Shown here: positions 24,993 to 36,400 of the stretch, piece by piece | Numbering within the stretch: the stretch's first letter is position 1 | Layout: the number at the start of each line of letters is the position of its first letter | Origin: Ptychodera flava | Lineage: Eukaryota > Hemichordata > Enteropneusta > Ptychoderidae | Assembly: GCF_041260155.1 (NCBI RefSeq) | Contig: NC_091947.1 | Span: 32,994,032 to 33,058,031 of the forward strand | Length of the DNA stretch: 64,000 bases | Direction: 5' to 3' | The notes under the pieces: model-generated | What the model was told of the DNA's origin: nothing | Databases searched by the model: none | Seen by the model: only the letters and a program-made list of their open reading frames with translations | Translations under genes and position numbers: made by a program

Positions 24993-25817
24993 GGTAGTAC
25001 GCTACCATTCTATATAGGAGAGCGCCCTCTTTTGTCCAGAAGATGTACATGTTCCTTTTAGACTACCTAACCTGGTGAGTGTGAATAACAGGACAAAATG
25101 GCAAAAAATCATGCTAGTGACCTTATAATATTTCTTTCAGAAGTTTTTTTGAATCAAAACAACCGAAATTATATTTTGCACTGAAAATCGACAGTTATTT
25201 TTATTTTGAAAGATCAGTAGAGAATAATTAACAATTGTAGCTCTGACATAATATCAGAAAGCTAGAGGGTCAAATCTCAGGTCTAACCAAAATTCACCTT
25301 TTTTCGTCACGTTTTGCTGTTTAGTAGGAAAATTTGTGCGGTGACCCCAACTTTTTTTGCTTCTAAATCAAAGAACACTGTCTGTTTAATATATATTGCT
25401 GTACGTTTGAACATTTTGAAAATTATTTTGTGCATTTATATGAAGTTTATATTTTTAAAAAAGACTAATTTTACAGTTAAATGATAAATTTAGGGTCTAA
25501 TATTTAATTTTTAAGACAAGACATCACAAATTTTAGTTGATTGTCCTAATTCAGCTGTCCTGGCAATGCAAAAATGTGGTATGCACACTGGGATCTGTTA
25601 ATCGTTTGCGATAAAATAGAGATTCTGCTGGTAAGTGCAAATTTCGCAAAATGGTAGATTTAGTGGTTTTCTGTCAATTTTGGCATGTGTTTTTTCAAAA
25701 ATTTTGCATGGGTACCCCATATTTTTTTCATATCTTTGCAATGTACACATAAAGATTATTCCAGAAAAGTCAACTTCAAGAATGTCCCAACATTTTTTGG
25801 AATGGTAGCGTACCTCC
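24993..25817. mobile_element. 825-bp non-autonomous element with TTAA target sites
   Basis: The ends are GGTAGTACGCTACCATTC (left) and the inverted form GAATGGTAGCGTACCTCC (right), each bordered by TTAA (24989-24992 and 25818-25821). The paralogue at 49450-49465 reads ...AATCGGTTGAGTGACGAGG, an empty site with a single TTGA. TTAA duplication is the signature of piggyBac and Kolobok transposons. No transposase frame is present. Confidence 0.85.
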
Positions 25818-26929
25818 TTAAGTGACGAGGAAAAAATTATTAAATTGAATTACTCATAATCCATGGCTTTTGTCTACGTTTTTTCTGTATGTCTGTTGCA
25901 ATGGGTGACGCTTGACTCATATAGAGTAAGATAGGCAGATGCTCTCTTCAACTTGCACATTGTTGCGGTATTTTTTCATTTCTACGATTGAGATCTAATG
26001 ACAAGTTTGGTGAAACATGTGTCTATTAAAAAATCCTCCCCGTTCATCGTGGCGTCAATTGTAAACAACAATGCATTCAGACGAACAATTTCCAGCAGCT
26101 CATTCAACTGTTTGCTTCGACGGTTTCTCCTTTGCATGTCTACTGCTAGGATTTGTGCATAATATCGTGAATAAAGTTTCGCTTTCGAATTTTATGTCTG
26201 TTTGACCAACACAATACTCTCACCCCAAAGCTGTTTCTTAAATGCTGAATGCCAACTCACTGAAACTTGTAACAGCCAATGGAAATACGCCTGGCTTTTA
26301 CGTTAATTTCACTTTCACTTAGTTTTCATCTACATTAAATATGGAAAGGAATTAAAAGGACTTTCTCCAGAATAAGATACATGCTTTTTGTGTGAATTGG
26401 ACACGCAAGAGTTTTCTGGGTAACGTCAACAACAAAAAACCTACCTGCCTTGAGTATGCAAGGTAACTGTTAAGAATATGTCGATGCCAGGAATACGCTA
26501 CAAGTCGTACACTTGGTACGCTCTCAGTGCAATTCTCTTCTCTCTCTAACCGCACAGAACGCAGCGAGATCTCTGCCAACAGAAACTCCTATAATAGGTA
26601 TTCCTGTTGTCAGTGGCAACTTCAACCAGCTGTGGAGAACTCTACAACTGTGTACAAAAGACAGGTCTATAAGTCGAGGTGTCATATCTTGGTTCCCCAT
26701 AAGGGACTACAATAAGCCAGACAGAGAGACAGTAGATGGACCTCAAAGTTAAATGGTTTTACTCCGGAATAAAAAAAAGAAGCGTGGTATTTTATAGACT
26801 GCGAAATCTACACATTGTCTACTTAAATGTTAGACGTTTGAACATGACCAAATATTAGATGAGGCTGCAATGTTTGTTTATGACAACATTTATTACAACC
26901 GTTGGGTCACACCTACAGTTTGCATTAGA

Positions 26930-27830
26930 ATAAAAAGGGAACCATACCCTTTAGTATTTTTACAGTTTGCAGTTTTGTTTACTGACAAGGACAAACGATT
27001 CATGTTATATCAAGCACTGCAACCTACCTTGGATATCCAGTGAACAACGAGTTGCCTAGACAGTTCCACTGAAACCCTTGATTTTATTGGATACTTGTCG
27101 TAAACACCGTAACGAAGGTGACCCCACTCAAGAACGACCAATTTAAACACGGAAATATAGTAAAACTTGTGACACACTGCGTAAGTAGCAAAAGATGGAT
27201 AGGTGGGTGTTAGTATTGTTCAAACGTGCGTTATTAGATTTCAAGGTAGTAAGTGCCTCGAAAGTGAAACTTAAACTCTTGCTCAAACTTTCCTCAAGGA
27301 ATGTTTAAACATAATTGTCTTACTAAATCAAGAATAAAAATCGGGGTTACCGTGCAAAGTTTGTTACTGAACAAATAAATTACTAAAGATTTACTGATAC
27401 TTGAAATTCAAAATGGCCGCCATCCCTGTTTAACTCTATGGAGAAAAGTGAAATTTTCGATTTTCGAAAACAAGACGGTGAAAATTTTCCTTAAACCAAG
27501 AGCTTTTAATAAATTGAGCCCCAATTCCCGCAAGTGGTAGATAAGAAAAGAATTGTAAAAGTTTGAAGTTCCAAATATCGTTCCACGAAGCGTATTAGTG
27601 TATATACAATTAATCTAAAAAGCCGTTTCACTCAGCAAACGAGCAACAACGGTAGATAAACACTCTGCTTATGGCCGTTTCCTTTGGATATCAGGCTGAC
27701 ATTAACACTTTGATATTATCGATTTAATAGGACTATTGCTTTAAATATACATAAACTATTTCCTTTTTATTTCTTGATATTGTGGCTAGTTCGCCTTTGT
27801 TTTCTTCTTCCGTTGCTCATGTAGATCTAT
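26930..27830 (-). pseudogene. CLCA copy C relic: exon 3 and flanking introns
   Basis: Positions 27141-27028 on the minus strand match CLCA exon 3 of copies A and B: EWGHLRYGVYD is still readable. The first His of the HExxH motif is changed (LEWGH), the acceptor AG before the exon is now AA, and about 16 bases of the middle are missing, which shifts the frame. Flanking intron sequence is also homologous (for example 27170-27240 and 27650-27830 against 41570-41810 and 7020-7320). No other exon of this unit is present. It is a dead fragment left by the tandem duplications. Confidence 0.85.
27243..27615. mobile_element. Repeat inserted in CLCA copy C intron
   Basis: A roughly 370-bp block that starts AAGGTAGTAAGTGCCTCGAA interrupts intron homology between copy C and copies A and B. 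The same sequence recurs at 29.83-30.92 kb, where it starts TTAAGGCAGTATGCGCCTCG. It includes the phrase ATGG(C/T)CGCCATCCCTG. It is probably a MITE-like family with TTAA-type ends; the right end is not well defined. Confidence 0.55.
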
Positions 27831-29275
27831 ATGAGAAGTCAGAAATCGATAGTCTGCGCCCCAACCTGCGCCCTTATTCTGCACTCTCGACCTCTCAGGG
27901 TACAGATCAAGTTCCGCTGGTAAGTGTAGAAATCACAAAATATCCAAGGTAAATGGAACAACATATTACAATATTGTTTTGGAAACCTAAAATGTGTAGT
28001 TTGTCCATTACTTTTTTCCGAACGACTTTTGCTCCTATAGGTAGTTTAACTTGGTGGTAGATGGCTTGCTAGGCTATATGAGTCTGCATAGTATCAGAAT
28101 AAGTCAACGGTGATGTCCCCAAAAGTGCATGGGTAAATGCAAGCGTTTTCTCTGGCTTACTTATTTTGTTTACTAAGTCTGCTTTATCTCATGGTCAAAA
28201 AAGATCGGCCTGAAGTTTCCCAGTTAACCAAATCGGCGCAACATCTTGCTGAGACGCACAGGCGGCGAATTTGCCTGACTGGTGTCCGTTTTAAGAGAAT
28301 ATCTGAGCACTGACGCATGAACTGTGTTCAAAGAGGTAGCGGGACTAAACTTTGATCACTAAAACTCTAGAATTGTCTATGGTGAACAAAAATCCCCAAA
28401 ATAATTAAAGGACATGTCGTTGACATGTCAATACGTTGAAAATGTTGGCAATGACTAATAAGTCATCAAAGTATCAGGAAAGTCAACTGCACAACCTAAC
28501 TGATCGGGTATTTCCCCATGAAGGCGGGACTTTACACAATTATTATCATAAATATTGGCTATTTGCCGTCTAGCTTTTTACTTAGTTTGACGTCCTACAT
28601 GTTTTTGTTCTACATACAGGTAAGAGATAATATATTGAGTCTAATATCGATACTAGACGATACCACAACGATGTGCCTTGTAGCCAGCCACGTTTAGTTT
28701 GCGTAGTTGTCAATTGTCCGATTTTTATCGGCGATTTTGAGACTCTAATACGGATACAAGAAGTCACTAGAATGGGGTGTCTTGCGTCTCGGCACGCCAG
28801 TTATGTTAAATCAACGATATTTCTCGATATTTATCCCTTTTGTTAAAATTTTGTGTCGCTATATAGTGACAGTTTGGTTGAAAATGAACTGACAGAGACG
28901 CTCGGCTTGTGAAATCATTGAAATTACGACGACATGCTAGGGAGGGGGACTGTGACTATAGAGCAAGGTTTACAAAAATACTGAGATATATAGTTTTCTG
29001 ATATAATGAGTGAATAAATAGTGATTTCTACGACATGTAATGAAATACCAGCGAACGGAGTAATCTGGCGGGCAGCTATATCGCGACAGTGTCCAAAACA
29101 GCAGTGTACAAACTAAAATCAAAACATTCATGTATCGCGATTTCTTAAACGACGTTTATTACACCTATTCAATTCTACTATTCAGTTTTGGCAGAGTTTG
29201 TTTTCCAAATAGGACTGAATTTCCAGTCGACGAATAAATTCATCCTGATAAAATAATTATAAATTAATATCATAA

Positions 29276-29323
<48 letters not shown>

Positions 29324-29830
29324 AATGTACGACGCCTACGAAAACAATGCATGTTAGAGCTTGCCAAATTGAATGTCAGAGATCAGCACCTTGTCCTATA
29401 AACTTTTTATTATTTTCAGGCGGTAAACCACGGTAAAAGCTGATCTGGGGCAATGCGGTCGCTGCACGTGTGATATAATTCCTGCCCTTTTTTCTACGTA
29501 TATTCTGCATTACTATACTCTAAGTAAGAATGGCATATATTCAAATCTTACAACTTTTGGTTTTTTTACTGTCCGTATCTTACAAGATATTGCACAGAGC
29601 GACAAGTAAGACCTATTATCTTCCAATGTGATATCAATAATTGGCAGGCGATCAAGTCTTATGGGCAAGGAATCCTGATCGATGTCTTTCATTACAAATT
29701 GGCACCGCCTAGGGTTTGCGTTTATTAATGCACTTTCTTAAATGATGGCGAAGATACCACATTATTCAATATTTTTTCTGGCTGACATGTGCGACTTTTA
29801 ATTGGTAGCTAGTAGTTTCATTATACTACT
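27831..29830. other. Intergenic, nothing coding recognised
   Basis: No gene or named repeat was recognised apart from the (TG)n tract at 29285-29320. Confidence 0.4.
29285..29320. repeat. (TG)n microsatellite
   Basis: About 18 uninterrupted TG units in non-coding sequence. Confidence 0.95.
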
Positions 29831-29833
29831 TAC

Positions 29834-30920
29834 TTAAGGCAGTATGCGCCTCGAAAGTGAAAGACTTAAACTTTTGCTCAAACTTTCCTCAGTGAATCTT
29901 TCAACCATACTCTTTCAAAATCAAGAATAAAAACCAGTTTCACCGTGCAAATTTCGGTACAAAAGAAATAGAAATAAATTACCCAAGATTAAGTGACATT
30001 TGAAATTCAAAAATGGTCGCCATCCCTGTCTTTACTCTATGGAGAAAATAAAATTTTCGATTTTCGAAAAACTAAGACAGTGAAAATTTTTCTAACCCCA
30101 CAGACAAAGAGAAACACAGACTAGAAATGTATTGTTCAAGGTGTGAAGCGGTTGCGTAATCTCCATGTACGCCTCGCCAGCTCTCGACTCTGTTTTCCGA
30201 AAAGTGCCGAACATGCACCCTTCGGTAGTTTCCGGATTTTCGTGAATCTTTTAGCGAAAGAATGTTCGGCAAAGTTCGTGTTGTTGTTGTCATTTATTGC
30301 TGAGCGGAATGGCGTGCTGGCGAAAAAAGGGGAAAAGGTTTGAGCTTCGGCGAGGTCAGTTTAATTATTGTAAAGGTTCCTCTCACATTTTTATGAATAT
30401 ATAATTAGTGTGTTTCAACCAAATTTGAAAGTCTTTTATCGATACCCTCAGATTTTACTCAATGGTTTACGGTCAGTCATATCGTCTTCCACAAGTTCGT
30501 CATGGGAGGAGCTGTTTATGAAACTGCTGGCGTGTTATGTTTTGATTGGCGTGAGGCAGTATTTCTGCCCTGGGAGTATACGAACTAAACATGGTTGCTA
30601 CGCGACAGGCAGCACGATGCCATCTCGTCCTACTTTTCGCATAATCTCGTGCAATTATCAACAATGCACGAAGTCTCCAAAAATTCTGACACCTCTGAAG
30701 CTCATTTTGATATGAAAGGACCATAGTTCATTGAGACTACCATGACATCTAACTGCGTGCCGCGTTTCTAGTCTGTGTTTCTCTTTGTCTGTGCTAATAC
30801 CAAGAGCTTTAAAATGAGGCCAAACAAGTAGTATATCAGAAAAGAATTGTACCTTAACTAAAAATAATTTTTAAACTTCTAGTTCCGAATAGTATTCCGT
30901 TTTCGTCAAGTCCGACACTG
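29834..30920. mobile_element. Second copy of the 27.2-kb repeat, itself interrupted
   Basis: This segment is homologous to 27243-27615: GCCTCGAAAGTGAAA, CAAACTTTCCTCA, ATCAAGAATAAAAA and CGCCATCCCTGT, and later CCAAGAGCTTT and AAAAGAATTGTA. It is split by a 695-bp insertion at 30099-30793. It begins with TTAA at 29834-29837. Confidence 0.6.
30099..30793. mobile_element. 695-bp DNA transposon, non-autonomous, 29-bp TIRs
   Basis: The left end CACAGACAAAGAGAAACACA... (30099-30127) is the exact inverse of 30765-30793. The flanks CTAACCCC and CTAATACC agree at 6 of 8 bases. The other copy of the host repeat (27485-27505) lacks the insert, so it is an empty site. CA-starting ends with an 8-bp duplication suggest hAT. 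Open frames inside show no transposase motif. Confidence 0.75.
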
Positions 30921-31549
30921 TTCACAAACAACTTGCGTTGACGGCGTTTCGAATAGGACAGGAGGGTGTGTTTACAAAAAAGTATAAAATACAAGAAAAT
31001 GAATCTATGTTACTGCTAATGAAATTTTCAGGACACATTTTAGGACAACCATTACAAGATCATTATTGTTATTATATATTTCAAAGAATTGATGTGTCTA
31101 TGAAGGACGACCCTTCATGAAAAACGCTTTGCTACTCAGATACATGATTCTCTGTAACATATGTACATCGATTGCTTACCATTGTGCATTTTTATTCCAT
31201 GACGCCGTCTATTTTACAAATGTGTCCATTTTATTCTTTGCTGTCTTTTTAAAGTTTCAAATAATACAATTTCATTAAGGTGTGACTCCATACATTATTC
31301 CAAAAGAAAATTACGTAAATTTAAACAAAGCCATTGTCGTCATTTTACGCAAATTCTTTTATACACTTTTATTAAGCGGCCGAGTTACTGTACATAGGGG
31401 ATCATTCAGAAAAAAATGTGAATAACTACAAGATCAAATAATACTTAGAGGAGGAATATGACAGGGAATATTCCTTCTCATTGAACCTTTCAAGTAACAT
31501 TTGAAGGTATATAGACTAGTACTTTGATATCTGTAGGTGAGGCATGTAG
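30921..31549. other. Intergenic, nothing recognised
   Basis: AT-rich sequence with no gene or named element. Confidence 0.4.
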
Positions 31550-31551
31550 TA

Positions 31552-32495
31552 CCCCTATTTGTAACAATCAACCCTATTTGTAACAAAACCTAATTTTCAA
31601 AAAAATATTTGCCGTATGTGTTGAAATCTTAGTGAAATATGCATATTCGTATGTTTGGGGCAATTTCCTTTTTTTTCCTTGTCGAAACTCATTTTTATCT
31701 GAAACTGATTTTGTTACAAATTGGGTTGATTGTTACAAATAGGGGTGACATGTTTACCCATTTTTGTAACAAAACCTAATTTTCAAAAACAAATGCCGTA
31801 TTTGTTGAAATCTTAGTGAAATATGCATATTTGTATGTTTGGGGCAATTTTTTTCCTTGTCGAAACTCATTTTTTCTGAAACTGCTTTTGTTACAAATTG
31901 GGTTGATTGTTTCAAATAGGGGTGAAGTGTCAACCCTATTTGTAACAATCAAAATTAACCCCATAAGCTTATAGGGTTAGTATGATTTCTGTCAGAAAAC
32001 AAGATTTTTTGACATTTTTGACCGTAATTGGTGAAAATTGCCCTTAAACAAACTTTTGGCATGTATCTGCAAAACTTGATTATCTTTTACGAGTAGACCT
32101 ATTATCCCAAGGAACCTGCACAACGAAATTTAATCTAACGAGCAGTTTCAGAAAAAATGAGTTTCGACAAGGAAAAAAGAAAATCGTTCAAAAATACAAA
32201 TATGCATATTTCATTAAGATTTCAACAAATACGGCAAATCTTTTTTGAAATTAGGTTTTGTTACAAATAGGGTTGATTGTTACAAATAGGGGAAAATGTG
32301 TCACCCCTATTTGTAACAATCAACCCAATTTGTAACAAAAGCAGTTTCAGAAAAAATGAGTTTCGACAAGGAAAAAAAAGAAAATTGCCCCAAAACATAC
32401 AAATATGCATATTTCATTAAGATTTCAACAAATACGGCAAAGTTTTTTTTTAATTAGGTTTTGTGACAAATAGGGTTGATTGTTACAAATAGGGG
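31552..32495. mobile_element. Cluster of four related MITEs, two in each orientation
   Basis: Four units share terminal inverted repeats of the form CCCCTATTTGTAACAATC...GATTGTTACAAATAGGGG: about 31552-31745, 31753-31922, 31931-32291 and 32302-32495. The internal phrase TTGTCGAAACTCATTTTT is on the plus strand in the first two units and inverted in the last two, so the 944-bp block folds on itself. The outer ends are bordered by TA (31550-31551 and 32496-32497), as in Tc1/mariner target sites. Unit 3 is longer and includes about 200 bp not found in the others. Confidence 0.8.
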
Positions 32496-32660
32496 TAATA
32501 CAAGGCATTCCACACTTACAGCCTCGGGTGTGAAACCTACGTTGACCAGATATATAGCATATATAACGCACACATATATAGCATAAGTATAACAGATATT
32601 ACTAATTACAAACACTAATTATTTCAACAAATGCTAATGTAAATTGGACGGATTTATTCT

Positions 32661-32722
<62 letters not shown>

Positions 32723-32759
32723 CATCAGTGGGATTAGTTTATACAATAATCATATATAT

Positions 32760-32834
<75 letters not shown>
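32661..32834. repeat. Two (AT)n microsatellites
   Basis: (AT)n tracts at about 32661-32720 and 32753-32834 are separated by a short unique spacer. They lie between the MITE cluster and the 3' end of CLCA copy A. Confidence 0.95.
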
Positions 32835-32836
<2 letters not shown>

Positions 32837-33413
32837 TATAAAGATGTCCTGATGGATAAAATAAGTAATGTACAGTAATGTACAGTTTTCACAAATTTAC
32901 ACGATGGCATTACATCACAGCAAAATAAAATAAATAAAATTACGTGTTTGGCCAATTCTTTCGACTAACACTTGCACGAAGAATCAAAATTGCACTTATG
33001 TCATGGAATGTCAGTGTACTTCCAATCGTTATTTTCGTTGAATACATGATCATATCAAGAAATGTTTATCTTCGAAAGAAAATTGTGAAGCTTAAAGCTT
33101 AGAACTATATCAACAAATGCTACTGGAAAATGGACGGATAAATTCTCTAAATTCTAGAAATCAATCGCATTTATGTCATGAATTATTTAAGAACTTAAAA
33201 CCGTCATTCTCCTTACGTTTATAATATTTTAGAATTAACGACTGTCACTTGTAGTATGATAATTGACTGTGGAGTAAGAGTTCATGGTCTACAGGATGGA
33301 AATCTTCAACGCTTGTCTGAGTGTATCTAAAGTTAGGTAAATTATGATTTTTTTTATAATACTGACGACAAACATTGTAAACGCATTCCCTATGTAAAAA
33401 GTGGACTAGTCCA
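32835..33413. other. Downstream flank of CLCA copy A
   Basis: Presumed 3' untranslated and flanking DNA of the minus-strand CLCA gene. No convincing AATAAA was seen close to the stop codon. Confidence 0.4.
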
Positions 33414-36400
33414 TTACGCTACGACAGTTCCGGCTGCTACTTGGGGATTATTTTTGCATTTCAGGTAAACGATAACACAAGACACTGTCATAATGGCAAA
33501 TACCACAAGGACAATTATTACAATTGCGACGACAGGTATGCCAGAATTAGGATCGAGAGACACCGTCACGATGTTCGATTGCGGTGAAGTGTTACCATAG
33601 TCATCGGTGGCAGCCAAAGAAAACACATATACAGTCGAATCTACGGAGAAACAAGACCAGTGGGGTTCTCTAAAACATATGAAAGTGCTATTTAAATTAA
33701 GAAGAAACTTGCAGTCGGATAGACCATAGATAGTAGACAGGCTGACACACACAGACAAATTGGCAGACAGATCGATGGAGACTGTGATATTGAGAAGGCA
33801 ATGCAGATAAAAACAAAGGCAGATGCTGTTGTAATGGGAAACAACACGACGAAAAGATTGACACAAGTATAATTTGAAATGTTCTGAACAAATTTTAGAG
33901 ATAAAAGTCGTACTGTAGCTAGAGATATCCTGTCATCAAAATATTCATATTTGGAGATTCGAGCACTCTCTGGTCGTCATGTTGCTTTAAAGATATCTAG
34001 TACAAGCCAATTCCCGTATTATAATTACATTGTCACATCAGCATCGCTTAACCAAACACTTCTCACCTGTTTTGGCCTTTATCTCGATGGTAAACTGTTC
34101 AGTCTGACCGGCCGGTTTTGGCGCCAAAAGATCACCTTCGATGACCATCCCGCGATCCACAATGTCAGTCTTATTTAGCTCACGCAACATCGTTGTGAAA
34201 TTCTGATATACCCTGAATTCATAGCTGGTCGCTTCAATGATTAAGAAAAATGAACAGAATAAAATTTGTCATCGAGTAAACGGCTTTGGAGTTTGTAGAT
34301 AACTTTTCATATTGAGATTCATCCGAAAGAGCCTATTCACTTAGTAAGAAGAATAGTATCGAACGGTAAATGAAAACTCTCGGTCGAATCGCATTTTAAT
34401 AACCTTTACCATTATACCACTAACAATATGTCGACCCAATGTCATTGTCGACAAAAATAACACACGGAAGTATTCCACCAGTGCATCTTGGACGGGTTAG
34501 TCAAAAATGGAGAAAAGCAACCTAGATAAAACACTCAAATAAACATCACAACCATGCCTCTTGAGGGGATTAACATGAACGTCGACCGAAGACAAAGTGG
34601 AAACTTGGAAGGAAACGTAAGAGAAATCCGAAAGAGAAATCCAAGATGTAATGCTTCACCCCTATTAAACATGATAACATGCTTTGTAATAAAAAGAAAG
34701 CATCTCCACATAATGCTGCGTATTTTCACATGCTGTAGGAGTACCCAAAGACTTAAACTGTGATCGTTACAAGAACGAAATGTTAATAATAATGTTGCTG
34801 GATACAGTCCCTTAGACCGGTACATGAAAAGAATGGGATTCGCTCATCTACTCAAGTGCCTTAAAATTGCCGTGCCTGATTGGCTAGGACTCGTCTCTAC
34901 GTCAGAATATATTTATTTAACTCACCATTTCCTTGATCAAGATCATCACCTGGTGCTGTGAACTGAAAAGTCACGTGACCTTTGTCGGAATCCTTCCTGA
35001 GAACACTCAAATCGTCAATTCTTGCTGGCGGGTAGAAGTCTCTATACGCGGCATCTGTATACCATAAAACAGTCATATTTGTAAATCGATCCGAACGCCA
35101 GCATCATCAAAAGTGAACCGTTCGATTCACCGCAGGCTTTACATTCCATTGCTGGCAAAATAACGATCACTATTTGGTATCGTACCAAAAATTCACGGAA
35201 TTTATGCCTTTTTCCTGTCTCTGAATTTTCGTAAATTTGATGATTTAACAACATTGATTAACAGCCAGCATCATCAAAAGTGAACCGTTCGATTCACCGC
35301 AGGCTTTACATTCCATTGCTGGCAAAATAACGATCACTATTTGGTATCGTACCAAAAATTCACGGAATTTATGCCTTTTTCCTGTCTCTGAATTTTCGTA
35401 AATTTGATGATTTAACAACATTGATAATCCATCGTGAAATATACATAGAGTATACATGTGCTGCAATTGCAAATTTCATAAATAGTTTATGGCTGTATCC
35501 CCTGTCTCTTGGAGCGCTACAATTACCAGCACTGTAGATGTTTGAAAATCTATTTGCATTTAACTTTCTAAGTATAAATTTCATTAATATCAATTCGCTA
35601 AAAATGATAACGTTTCAAAAAGAACTTTACATGTACAAGCAGATCCTTCACATGTAAGGCTTCCTCCAGTCGCTATTCTTTGAAAAGACCCTGTTGAGAC
35701 ATCTTCCGGTACTGTATCGTCTTCGTCACCGCTGTCAACGTTTGGATCTATCGCTGGTCCGAACCCAGTTATCTTGCTTGGACTCACAACGGTTGATTCC
35801 CCGTCGTTTTCTACTTTGACCTTCATTGTGCATGAAATAAGCATGCAATTTGTTAAAGGAATGTGTAGATGAATGCGCGTGCGCGAATTCATACAGATAC
35901 ACCTGAAATAGCATAGGCAGCTAAAGTGTTTTGATATTGTGTCCGGTTTGCAATTGGTCCAGGTGACCGATGAGAAGCCCCAGTGACAGTAAATTTGACA
36001 CGATTTTTTAGCCACCTTTAACGATATGTATTGTAGTTCATGCATTTTCTGATGAAATTTTAATTTAGCAGGTATTTTATAAGCTTTGTCTTAAAACAAA
36101 TTGATTGACTGGACATAACTTTAAAAAGCAGAAGAAAAGACTAACATCATAGAGACAGTAAATATCAATAAACACAAGCAATAGTGGAATATGGAATTGC
36201 CTTAATCGAAGAGAACCATCTGTTTGTCCCACCTTGGCGCTGTATCTGCCAATCGCAACGAAATCTGTGAAGTACATGGAATAAATCCCATCTTCCTTGG
36301 TTACATCTGCACCTGCTCCGTTATCGCGAAGTGTGTACGTCAAAGGACCACCTGCTGGTCTTTCTATGGTCGCTACAACCACGGCGCCGATAACAGGAGT

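Larger units (their letters stand above)
22085..26800. repeat. Segmental duplication block, B side
   Basis: This block is colinear with 47140-50450, which lies upstream of CLCA copy A. Matching landmarks include the GGCAAACATGTT region (22235 / 47170), CAGCATACTAAATTATTTCAT (22806 / 47597), the CCATCGGGCAG segment (23500 / 48300), CCCCGTCTGCCAACTTCATT (24650 / 49110), GTTCATCGTGGC (26042 / 49652) and CCTGCCTTGAGTAT (26445 / 50080). Identity by eye is moderate to high with indels. The B side carries three insertions missing from the A side. Confidence 0.8.

Noticed and set aside
32644-32955. Ile/Tyr-repeat open frames
   Set aside because: Translation of (AT)n tracts, not genes.
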